This document shows, piece after piece, positions 1 through 7,292 of a stretch of DNA of 64,000 bases. This stretch comes from an uncultured Saprospiraceae bacterium. Lineage in GTDB: Bacteria > Bacteroidota > Bacteroidia > Chitinophagales > Saprospiraceae. The translations under genes were made by a program, and so were the position numbers. The notes under the pieces were generated by a model. It saw only the letters and a list, made by a program, of their open reading frames with translations. It was not told the DNA's origin and did no database searches. The DNA lies in contig CALFWO010000033.1 in NCBI GenBank assembly GCA_937928045.1, positions 22,994-86,993 of the forward strand, in the 5' to 3' direction. How positions within the stretch are numbered: the stretch's first letter is position 1; every line of letters begins with the position of its first letter.

Positions 1-333
1 GATTATCACTGTGAGGCAACGAATGATAATTATCCTCTTCTTCAGTTAAAAACTGGAGTAAATTCTTTGTTAGTTACTAGTTCAATAAAGCAACCAAAGT
101 TTATTGAACTTTTGGCTTTTCCCAACCCCACTGAAAATAGAGTAGAAATACCCTATGATAATTCAATCGAAAGTTTCTCAATTATCAACTTTATTGGCCA
201 GATTGTCAAAGCAGAAATTGCGATTGAAAAAAACAAAATTGTTGTTGATTTATCTAGTCAGTTTTCTGGCCAATATTATCTTTTGCTCCAAACTAAATCC
301 GAAATATTTAGAGTAAAATTGACTAAAATGTAA
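1..333 (+). CDS. C-terminal fragment of a T9SS-secreted protein
   Basis: The frame is open from the first base of the window, so this is the last 110 residues of a protein that begins outside it. Seen: a motif AFPNPTENRVEI followed by a beta-rich stretch with FIGQIV and SGQYYLLL, ending in VKLTKM. This is the pattern of a type A T9SS sorting domain (PNP start, G-x-Y-x-L strand, Lys-rich last strand). Such domains direct export across the outer membrane by the Por/Gld machinery and are usually removed. The catalytic or binding part of the protein is not visible, so its function cannot be given. The TTG codon at 67 is internal and is not the start. Confidence 0.8.
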   Translation, partial: DYHCEATNDNYPLLQLKTGVNSLLVTSSIKQPKFIELLAFPNPTENRVEIPYDNSIESFSIINFIGQIVKAEIAIEKNKIVVDLSSQFSGQYYLLLQTKSEIFRVKLTKM

Positions 334-413
334 GTTTAGAAGCCTTTATTGGTGAAAATTTTAACATTTCTGGTAATTTTGAGTAAACAAGTATTGGGAC
401 TCAAAACGCCAGT

Positions 414-2726
414 TTGGTTAGAAAAATTACAAAGAGACTCTTGCTCTTATCATTGTTTAACATAAACTATATTAGTTTATGTTTAGGATCTGAATTGTTA
501 TCAAATTTGGACTCCTTAAATCAGTTGCTCTATTCGGAGCAAGAGGATTCCATTCGTCAAAATATTATACTCAAAATAATTGATCAACTTCCTTTCAATA
601 ATTTACAAGAAATAGAAAAGTACAAGAAGCAATATGTTCAAATCTCAGAAATCAATAATGAAGCACAGGGAATTGCTGAAGTTTACAAATTGATTGGAGA
701 AAAGTATCTTGATAACGGCAAGACAAAGGAAGCGGCTGAAACATTTTTTGAGTTCAAAGAAATCATGGCAGCGTCCCGAAACCAGGAAGGTTTGGCATAT
801 GCCACTTTTCTCTTAGGAACAGTTGCTTTGGAAATGGGAGCAGTAGAAGATGGTATACTTCAAATGAATGAATCATTGCAGATTTATAAAAATTTGCCAA
901 AAGTATCTAAAGAGCAAGCCGGTGTTCAAAATTATTTAGGAATTTATCATAGGAACAAAGGAAATTATAATGAGGCAAAAAATTGGTTTGATAAATCTTT
1001 GCAAACTGCCCTTGAATTTAATGATTCTCAATTAGAGTCCAGTGTCTATAATAATATTGGCAGGTTGTATAGAAAAAAGGCCGTCTATGATTCAGCGCAT
1101 AATTATTATTTAAAATCCTTAGAGATAAATGAAAGGATGGATGACAAGAAGAATATTGCTTCGAGTTATAACAATCTTGGAAACATAGCGCAAATTTCAG
1201 GTGATCTCGAAAAGGCGCTGTCTTTTTATATTACCTCATTAGAAATAAAAGAGGAACTTGGTTTTCCACGAGGAATTGGGATAAGTTATCATAATATTGG
1301 TGCAGTTCGATTTGATCTTCAGGAATTTGGATTGGCCAAAAAAGATTTTGAGAAGTCTTTGGAAATTGCCAGCAAATTCGATTACAAATTTCTAGTCGTT
1401 CACAATTTTCTAAAATTGGGAAACGTAGAGAGGGAATTAGGAAATGTCCAGAAAGCAATTGAACTTCATTTAAAGGCGATAAAAAAATCAGAGGAACTAA
1501 ATTTTGAACAGGGCCAAATAGAGGGGAAGGCGTATTTGGGGGAAGATTATTTTATAAAAAAGGATTTTGGAAATGCATTGGACACTTATCAGTCGTGTTT
1601 GGCGATGGCTGAAAAAAATAATAGAAAAAATTATATCAGCATATCTTTGGTTTACATTGCCAAGTGTTTTATGGGTATTCAGGAGTTGACACGAGAAGGA
1701 GAAGAGATTACGTTTGAAGAATTATTACAGAATAGAAATATTGAATCTTTGCTTTTAAGGGGTACGAGAATCGCCAAGGATATTGATGCTAAGGAAAACA
1801 TGACTGCGTCATTTCAAGCTCTGCAAGAATTTTATAGGAGCAAAAATGAATATCAAAAAGAAGCTCAAGTAAGCAGGGAATATATGGCTTATCGAGATTC
1901 TATTTTTGAATTGCAGCGGGTGGAATCTATTGCTGAATGGAGCACCAAATACGAGACGGCGGAAAAGGAGAAAGAAATTTCTCTTTTAGAAAAGGAAAAA
2001 GAATTGCAAGAAGTGCGAGCGAAAAGTAGTCGAAATAAATTATTAGCAGGAATGGTCCTTCTCCTAATTATGAGTGGAGCAGGCTTGATCTACTTTAATC
2101 TTCAAAATCAAATGAAGAGAAGGAAGCAGATCGAAAGTCTTAGAACCAAAATTTCAAGTGACTTACATGATGATGTCGGATCAATGCTTTCGGGTTTGGC
2201 TATGCAGGCAGAATTATTGCAAATTTCAATGCCAGAAGCTGATCAAGATAAACTGTTGAGAATAAGTACCATGGGTAGATCGGCCATGTCGAGAATGAGA
2301 GATGCAGTTTGGGCAATGGATGCTCGTAAAGATAAATTTTCAGATTTATTAGATAGAATGAACGAGTTTGCTGAGGAAACATTGGTGCAAGCTGACATTG
2401 CTTTTAAACTAAATTATTCGGGTATTGATCAAGACAAGATCATAATGCCAGATGTTAGACAATCAATATACTTGATATTTAAAGAATCTTTAACGAACAT
2501 CATCAAACATGCTGAACCTACCAAAGTCGTTATATCACTAACGAATTCAAAAGATGATTTTTGTATGAGCATTAAGAACGACGGAGTCGTTCCTGATAAA
2601 AATTACAAATCTTCAGGCTTGGGAACCAGTAATATGAAAATGCGCGCAGAAAGTATCGGTGGTAGTATAACTTTCGATAAGTCGGATGGATTTGAAGTGT
2701 TGCTCAAATCATCTCCTTTATCATAA
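414..2726 (+). CDS. TPR-domain sensor histidine kinase (HisKA_3 / NarX-LiaS type)
   Basis: Sensor kinase of a two-component system. In order: a hydrophobic N-terminus (about residues 8-25) that looks like a signal peptide; a long run of tetratricopeptide repeats (about 90-420, with motifs such as YNNIGRLYRKKAVYDSA); a coiled segment (about 500-540); one membrane helix (about 543-563); a HisKA_3 dimerisation domain with the phospho-acceptor His585 in SDLHDDVGS; and a HATPase_c domain with the N-box FKESLTNIIKHA and the G-box SSGLGTSNM. The TPR part is therefore probably periplasmic and senses a protein or peptide. The start is a TTG at 414: the upstream frame closes at 384 and holds no ATG. 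The response regulator begins 14 nt downstream, so the two form one operon. The signal sensed is unknown. Confidence 0.88.
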   Translation: MVRKITKRLLLLSLFNINYISLCLGSELLSNLDSLNQLLYSEQEDSIRQNIILKIIDQLPFNNLQEIEKYKKQYVQISEINNEAQGIAEVYKLIGEKYLDNGKTKEAAETFFEFKEIMAASRNQEGLAYATFLLGTVALEMGAVEDGILQMNESLQIYKNLPKVSKEQAGVQNYLGIYHRNKGNYNEAKNWFDKSLQTALEFNDSQLESSVYNNIGRLYRKKAVYDSAHNYYLKSLEINERMDDKKNIASSYNNLGNIAQISGDLEKALSFYITSLEIKEELGFPRGIGISYHNIGAVRFDLQEFGLAKKDFEKSLEIASKFDYKFLVVHNFLKLGNVERELGNVQKAIELHLKAIKKSEELNFEQGQIEGKAYLGEDYFIKKDFGNALDTYQSCLAMAEKNNRKNYISISLVYIAKCFMGIQELTREGEEITFEELLQNRNIESLLLRGTRIAKDIDAKENMTASFQALQEFYRSKNEYQKEAQVSREYMAYRDSIFELQRVESIAEWSTKYETAEKEKEISLLEKEKELQEVRAKSSRNKLLAGMVLLLIMSGAGLIYFNLQNQMKRRKQIESLRTKISSDLHDDVGSMLSGLAMQAELLQISMPEADQDKLLRISTMGRSAMSRMRDAVWAMDARKDKFSDLLDRMNEFAEETLVQADIAFKLNYSGIDQDKIIMPDVRQSIYLIFKESLTNIIKHAEPTKVVISLTNSKDDFCMSIKNDGVVPDKNYKSSGLGTSNMKMRAESIGGSITFDKSDGFEVLLKSSPLS

Positions 2727-2740
2727 ACGAATAAAACCAA

Positions 2741-3382
2741 ATGGAACAAATTGATCTTGCTATAGTAGAAGATGATCCAGTAATTAAAGAAAGCCTGGAA
2801 ACACTTTTCGAAATGAATCGAGCTATTCAACTAAAAAACGTTGCAGGTTCTGTGGAAGACTTTATTGCGGTATTTGATAAATTTAAATCTGATGATATCG
2901 GAATGGTTTTACTAGATATCGGTCTGCCAGGGATGTCAGGTCTGAAAGGGATATCCATTATTAAGGAAAAATTCCCAAATGCAGATATCGTGATGTTCAC
3001 CACTTTTGAGGAAGAAGAAAAAATATTTGAAGCCTTATGCAAAGGAGCAACTTCTTATATCTCAAAAAGAACTTCTTTAATGAAGTTAACAGAAGCTTTA
3101 TTTACAATTAAGCGAGGAGGTTCTTATATGTCGCCATCGATTGCTCGGAAAGTGGTTCAATTTTTTGCTCCTAAACCTAAAGTAGAAAGTTCATCCTTAT
3201 TAACTAGCCGCCAATTAGAAATTGTAGATAAGATTGTGGAAGGATTGAGTTACAAAATGGTGGCAGATAATTTATCAATCTCAATTGAAACAGTGAGATA
3301 TCACATCAAAAAAATATATAAATTACTACATATTAATAGTAAAGGAGAACTAATAAAGAAAAGTTTAGATGGGGAATTATAG
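2741..3382 (+). CDS. NarL/LuxR-family response regulator
   Basis: Cognate regulator of the upstream TPR kinase. A receiver domain (about residues 4-120) has acidic-pocket residues Asp11 and Asp12, the phospho-acceptor Asp59 in VLLDIGLPG, and the conserved Thr and Lys (FTTFEE near 88; YISKR near 106). A LuxR-type helix-turn-helix follows (about 153-210), with LTSRQLEIVDKIVEGLSYK and the recognition segment SIETVRYHIKKIYKLL. Length (213 aa) is typical. Regulators of this class bind DNA as dimers at dyad sites. The 18-bp dyads ahead of the secreted-protein genes at 6212 and 12221, in the cluster that converges on this operon, are candidate targets (inference from neighbourhood only). Confidence 0.92.
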   Translation: MEQIDLAIVEDDPVIKESLETLFEMNRAIQLKNVAGSVEDFIAVFDKFKSDDIGMVLLDIGLPGMSGLKGISIIKEKFPNADIVMFTTFEEEEKIFEALCKGATSYISKRTSLMKLTEALFTIKRGGSYMSPSIARKVVQFFAPKPKVESSSLLTSRQLEIVDKIVEGLSYKMVADNLSISIETVRYHIKKIYKLLHINSKGELIKKSLDGEL

Positions 3383-3455
3383 CTGTTGGTTAGGTGCCGC
3401 TCATGCATTAAGCAAAGTTGTTTTCCACAACAAACGTTGGTTTTAAAACTGAAAA

Positions 3456-4067
3456 TTAGAAGGGACCTTTGATTATTTGAGATTCAACTTCAAGTCTTAG
3501 ATGTTGATCATCTTTAAAGAAATATAACGTTCCATTTCCAAAATTAATTACGGTAGAATAGTTTTTCCAAATCGCAGGCCACCCCATCCAATTTTGTACA
3601 AGACCAAGAGTTTCATAACTATTTTCATTTCTATTGTAAAGAACATATTCATTGCCATAAAAGAAAGCAAAGATTTCTTTTTTCCAATAACAAACTGCAT
3701 CTAACTGACCTTTCCATTTATTTGGCAATCCAGTCCAGTCATTCCGCTCAATAACTGCAGAATTAACTAAATTATATAATAGATATTTTTGTTTTGTAAG
3801 TAATATCAGATGCTCAGAATCCCAGGCGGCAATTGCTTCTTGAATATTGTTAATACCAACTGATTTATTGTTTATTGATGATAAATTGAGAATTTTTGAA
3901 GCAGGTGAGTTTTCGAGTATGAAGTATTGAATGGTGTTAGCACTGAAGAAAACTAGATTGTTCTTGATTGGATTTACGCTGGTATCATTAATAATTTTAT
4001 TGACTTTTTTTCTCAGAATTTTTTGTGCAAAAACATTGGTTTGAAGTTTAGCAATGAGTGTTAGCAC
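3456..4067 (-). CDS. Secreted hemopexin-repeat protein
   Basis: Four hemopexin-type repeats fill the protein (about residues 34-70, 76-116, 121-164, 170-203). Each holds a short DA-x-x-x-hydrophobic strand and an aromatic F-F-x-x-x-x-Y strand, for example LDAVCYWKKEIFAFFYGNEY. The linker W-x-G-L-P-N-x-W is the same as in the hemopexin half of the MACPF protein at 7293-9734, so the two are homologous and probably cooperate or bind the same ligand. Hemopexin propellers bind proteins, glycans or metal/haem; there is no metalloprotease domain. The only usable start is GTG at 4067, because a stop lies seven codons upstream at 4086-4088 and no ATG intervenes. The N-terminus (LTLIA...NVFAQ) is a poor, short signal peptide, so the gene may have lost its original 5' end. 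Confidence 0.65.
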   Translation of the reverse strand: MLTLIAKLQTNVFAQKILRKKVNKIINDTSVNPIKNNLVFFSANTIQYFILENSPASKILNLSSINNKSVGINNIQEAIAAWDSEHLILLTKQKYLLYNLVNSAVIERNDWTGLPNKWKGQLDAVCYWKKEIFAFFYGNEYVLYNRNENSYETLGLVQNWMGWPAIWKNYSTVINFGNGTLYFFKDDQHLRLEVESQIIKGPF

Positions 4068-4240
4068 GTTGTATGGTTTTAACGATTATTAAGCAATTTT
4101 CAAATAATTTATTTCTGTGGAGTGGTCAGGTAGTATATGTTTTGATTTTGTAGGGCTTTAATTTCTTGAGAAAATTTGGAATTATAAGCATCTAATTTCT
4201 ATGAAGCTTATAATTCCAAAAATCAAATCCTTAGTATTTA

Positions 4241-5221
4241 CTAGTTACCTCTTCCTCGCTTTGGCGCAGGTTTTTTTGGCAAAGGTCTGGATTGTGGTTT
4301 TTTCTTAACAACAGGATTCTGGTTAGAGGGCCTTGGCTTATTTGCACCAGGAACTTGTTGTGGTTTAGCCATTATTGGTTTATAGGCAGGTGCACCCGGA
4401 TTGGCTTTTGGTTTAACAGCTCCTTGAGCGCCTGTTGCCTTCGGTATCTTTCCCATATATCTACTTGGATCATTACCATTGGTTCTAGGAGCGCCTCCAG
4501 CTTGTCCAGGAGCTTTTACTTGCCCCTTGGGAGCCGCCGGTATTTTTCCCATATATCTATTCGGATCATTACCATTGGTTCTTGGAGCACTACTAACTTG
4601 CCCAGGAACTTTTACTTGCCCTTTAGGAGCCACTGGTATATTGCCCATTGCCGGAGACTTTACCGGCGCACCAGAATTATTCATAGCTTTTCTCAAATCA
4701 CCTTTTACCGCAGCATTTCCTGCTGCTCTTTGCTGACCTATAGATTGCTGAGGAGCATTTCCATTAGGAGTATTTGGCAAGCCGGAATATTGAATTTTGG
4801 GTTTGGCTGGTGTCCCTGATTGATTGTTTAATGCCGGCGCTTTACCATAAATTACTTTGGGAGTTCCGGGTGTTGCCTTTTGCCCTGGTTGTGGTGAAGG
4901 CGCCTTCCATTTGGTTTGACCTAGATCTTTTCTTGGAGGAACCATTGGTGCTGGACCAGGATTCGGCGTAAATTTATTAGGTGCTTTAGATTTGTTTTGA
5001 TCAGGGGAAGGTAAAGGTCCATATTGATTTTTAGGATTCTTCGGATCGTAACCTGGATGAAGCAATCCAGACTTTACATTCTCAGTTTTTTTGATAGTTG
5101 TTGGATGCGTTTGATCCAATTTTTCCAGAGCATCAATTGCGAATAATGTATTCGCAGAAAGCTGATTTTGAATTGGCAAAAAGCAAAATGCTAGAATTGC
5201 CATTTTAATAATATTATTCAT
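4241..5221 (-). CDS. Secreted Pro/Lys/Gly-rich low-complexity repeat protein (paralogue of 5253-6212)
   Basis: A signal peptide (residues 1-23, ending LSAN) is followed by some 300 residues very rich in Pro, Lys, Gly, Asn, Gln and Ala, with no predicted globular domain. Seen: about two and a half copies of a 32-residue unit (RYMGKIPAAPKGQVKAPGQ plus a GGAPRTNGNDP spacer); a block VPPRKDLGQTKWKAPSPQP that occurs twice, in near-identical form, in the neighbouring protein; and a strongly basic tail (KKKPQSRPLPKKPAPKRGRG). It begins 31 nt after the paralogue's stop, so the two are probably co-transcribed. No T9SS sorting domain is present. Function unknown; extended adhesive or matrix protein, or an SH3-ligand-like effector, are the readings that fit. 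Nothing enzymatic is visible. Confidence 0.75.
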   Translation of the reverse strand: MNNIIKMAILAFCFLPIQNQLSANTLFAIDALEKLDQTHPTTIKKTENVKSGLLHPGYDPKNPKNQYGPLPSPDQNKSKAPNKFTPNPGPAPMVPPRKDLGQTKWKAPSPQPGQKATPGTPKVIYGKAPALNNQSGTPAKPKIQYSGLPNTPNGNAPQQSIGQQRAAGNAAVKGDLRKAMNNSGAPVKSPAMGNIPVAPKGQVKVPGQVSSAPRTNGNDPNRYMGKIPAAPKGQVKAPGQAGGAPRTNGNDPSRYMGKIPKATGAQGAVKPKANPGAPAYKPIMAKPQQVPGANKPRPSNQNPVVKKKPQSRPLPKKPAPKRGRGN

Positions 5222-5252
5222 GTTGAGGTAATTTAAGATTTAGATTTGAAGC

Positions 5253-6212
5253 CTATTGTCTTCTTTTACTAGTGGATTTTTTTGGTGTAGGTTTTTTAAC
5301 TAATCCACTTTTTACGTTTTGAGTTTTATTTAATTTTTTTGGATTGGTTTTTTTCGGTCCAGTTGTCGTTGTAGATTTTTCCGGTGGTGCTTGTCCGTAA
5401 GGATTGGTTAATTTTAACCCAGGAGCCTTACCATATTGGCCCGGCGTTTTTTCCTTAGGTGGAACCGCTCCGTATTGATTTTTTGGAGCCTTATAATTTT
5501 CCGGAGGTGGCAATTTACTATAGTTAGAATTATTCGCTGGCTTTTCTGCTGGTACTTGTCCATAAGGACCAGTAGATTTTTGACCAGGTACTTGTCCATA
5601 TTGACCTGGCGTTTTTTCCTTAGGCGGAATCGCCCCGTATTGATTTTTCGGCGCCTGATAGTTATCCGGAGGTGGCAATTTGCTATAGTTAGAATTATTC
5701 GCTGGCTTTTCTGCTGGAACTTGTCCGTAAGGACCAGTAGATTTTTGACTTGGTGCTTTGCCATATTGACCTGGCGTTTTTTCCTTAGGAGGAACTGCCC
5801 CGTATTGACTTTTTGGCGCCTTATAGTTTTCAGGAGGCGGTAGTTTACTGTAGTTAGAATTATTGGTTGGTTTTTCAGGCGGGATTTGACCATAAGGATT
5901 AGAAGGTTTTGCCTTCGCTCCTGGTTGAGGGGATGGTGCCTTAAATTGAGTTTCTCCTAAATCTTTTCTGGGGGGTACCGGTGGCGCCGGCAATTTGGGT
6001 TGCTGTGGTTGAGGGGATGGTGCCTTGTATTGGGTTTCTCCTAGATCTTTTCTGGGGGGTACCGGCGGAGCCGGAAGGGTAGTCTGATCATAAATATCTA
6101 TTGCTGCATAGTCAGCAGTAGCAAATGTTGAATTACGATCAACTGATGACTTTGCAAAAACACTTAATTGCATCCCTAGGAGGCAAATAAATAGTGAAAT
6201 TGATATTTTCAT
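5253..6212 (-). CDS. Secreted Lys/Pro/Tyr-rich tandem-repeat protein
   Basis: A signal peptide (residues 1-20, ending VFAK) leads into two copies of a 29-residue block carrying APPVPPRKDLGET and KAPSPQP. These are followed by three copies of a 55-residue unit with motifs NNSNYSKLPPPENYKAPK, QYGAVPPKEKTPGQYGKAP and PYGQVPAEKP, then a Lys/Thr-rich basic tail. The Tyr residues sit in regular Y-G-x-x-P and Y-x-A-P settings. The composition (Lys, Pro, Tyr, Gly, Asn, no Cys or Trp) resembles mussel-foot-type adhesive proteins, and the PPVPPR element matches the class II SH3-ligand pattern. Both are analogies, not homology claims. Its promoter carries the 18-bp dyad shared with the ankyrin gene. Confidence 0.78.
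   Translation of the reverse strand: MKISISLFICLLGMQLSVFAKSSVDRNSTFATADYAAIDIYDQTTLPAPPVPPRKDLGETQYKAPSPQPQQPKLPAPPVPPRKDLGETQFKAPSPQPGAKAKPSNPYGQIPPEKPTNNSNYSKLPPPENYKAPKSQYGAVPPKEKTPGQYGKAPSQKSTGPYGQVPAEKPANNSNYSKLPPPDNYQAPKNQYGAIPPKEKTPGQYGQVPGQKSTGPYGQVPAEKPANNSNYSKLPPPENYKAPKNQYGAVPPKEKTPGQYGKAPGLKLTNPYGQAPPEKSTTTTGPKKTNPKKLNKTQNVKSGLVKKPTPKKSTSKRRQ
5380..5880 (-). repeat. Three 165-bp tandem repeats inside the Lys/Pro/Tyr-rich gene
   Basis: The block around the gctggcttttctgctgg sequence recurs 165 bp apart (about 5536 and 5701), with a diverged third copy near 5867. The copies keep the reading frame (55 codons) and differ mainly at synonymous or conservative sites. This suggests in-frame expansion by recombination and predicts copy-number variation between strains. 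Confidence 0.75.
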
Positions 6213-6246
6213 TTTGGAATTGTTTTAGAGTTTTATGCTATAACTG

Positions 6247-6254
6247 CAAAGATA
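6247..6254 (-). promoter_or_regulatory. -7 promoter box for the Lys/Pro/Tyr-rich operon
   Basis: On the minus strand this reads TATCTTTG followed by C, a perfect match to the Bacteroidota -7 consensus TAnnTTTG, 34 nt ahead of the ATG at 6212. No TTG (-33) element lies at the usual spacing; the dyad occupies that position instead. Confidence 0.55.
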
Positions 6255-6276
6255 GTCTGAAGCTTGTCTTGATGCG

Positions 6277-6294
6277 ACCACATGTTCATGTGGT
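6277..6294. promoter_or_regulatory. 18-bp perfect dyad, putative operator
   Basis: ACCACATG-TT-CATGTGGT, 8-bp arms, perfect. It lies 22 nt upstream of the TATCTTTG box. An almost identical dyad sits at the same distance from the -7 box of the ankyrin-repeat gene (12320-12337). Centred near -45, it is where an activator that contacts RNA polymerase would bind. Confidence 0.6.
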
Positions 6295-6395
6295 ATTCCA
6301 ACGAATTCAGAATTGAAGAGGAGATAACCTTACACAGAAACCAGAAAGAAACTGTACGAAGGTTATTCCTCTAAACCAATTCTTGCTAAATCACT

Positions 6396-7268
6396 TTATT
6401 TTACTTGGACGACTTCAAAAGCAAAACTGTTATTATTTGTGTCTCTCATGTTTTCCGGAAACGGTTCAGTAAATTTTATATATGGACTAATTTCGGCCAC
6501 CGTAAATTTCATTCCGCAAATTCTTGGTTTGTTCGGATTGAAACTAATGCCATGTGCATTCCTTACCGTTTGATTGGGCAATACGATTATTTCCGATCCA
6601 ACTTTCAAATCTAATCCACCACCACCTTGTACTTGATCAGTATATCTGAAGTACATCATGGCTCTTGGACCTTCATAGGATACAGCCACATCTGCCTTGG
6701 CAAATTGATTTCGCCATTGTGCGCTATGCCAGCCGTCTTGAATGGGACCTAATTCAATCTTTCCATTTTCATTGTGAAGAAAAGTATTTGACAATCGATT
6801 CTGTAGTTTGTAGCATCGGGTTCCAGCTACAGGAATAATTTTCCAATGAGCACTTTGAGAACCAGGACCAACAGATACTGAAGTTTCAAGCTTACCATCT
6901 TTAGAAACGAGATAGGAATTATCTATTCGATTCTTTAACATTTTGTATCCATCCTTTCCTTGAACAACCGCCCATTGTGCACTATGCCAGCTATTCTTTC
7001 TTAGAGATGATACTTCAACGGGACCATATTCTTTATGTAAAAAAGTTCCTTTCCAACGATTTTGAATATTTACAAATGTTTCATTACCATTGTTGCTTGT
7101 TACGCTCGAAGCGGTATTTCCAACATTTGCATTGGCACGAGTTGAATTGGCTGGCGCTGTATTTTGACTTTCTTTTTTTGATTTAGAAACGCGATCCATT
7201 AACGATTGAGCTTCAACTTGCTGTGCAAAAAAGCAAAGTGTTAAAACTAGAATTATTATATTTTTCAT
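6396..7268 (-). CDS. Secreted beta-trefoil (ricin/fascin-like) protein
   Basis: A signal peptide (residues 1-20, ending VEA) and a Ser/Asn/Thr-rich linker (about 30-63) lead to three repeats at about 66-99, 108-142 and 152-185. Each has the form N-R-x-x-x-x-F/Y-L-x-x-x-x-G-K/P and ends in S-A-Q/H-W (WHSAQW at 94-99 and 180-185, SAHW at 139-142). Three such units form a beta-trefoil, a fold commonly used for sugar or protein binding. The last 95 residues (about 195-290) are a separate beta-rich domain I do not recognise. The gene lies 24 nt downstream of the MACPF gene, so it is very likely in the same transcript and may supply receptor binding for the pore former (inference). Confidence 0.72.
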   Translation of the reverse strand: MKNIIILVLTLCFFAQQVEAQSLMDRVSKSKKESQNTAPANSTRANANVGNTASSVTSNNGNETFVNIQNRWKGTFLHKEYGPVEVSSLRKNSWHSAQWAVVQGKDGYKMLKNRIDNSYLVSKDGKLETSVSVGPGSQSAHWKIIPVAGTRCYKLQNRLSNTFLHNENGKIELGPIQDGWHSAQWRNQFAKADVAVSYEGPRAMMYFRYTDQVQGGGGLDLKVGSEIIVLPNQTVRNAHGISFNPNKPRICGMKFTVAEISPYIKFTEPFPENMRDTNNNSFAFEVVQVK

Positions 7269-7292
7269 TGTAACTATTTTTAAATTTTAGAA

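Noticed and set aside
4292..5843. Open frames on the plus strand opposite the Pro-rich genes
   Set aside because: They arise from the biased codon content of the repeats (Trp/Arg/Leu-rich products); the minus-strand frames have signal peptides and coherent repeats.
5380..5880. 165-bp tandem repeats considered as a CRISPR array
   Set aside because: The units are contiguous, in frame and coding, with no spacer structure and no cas genes.
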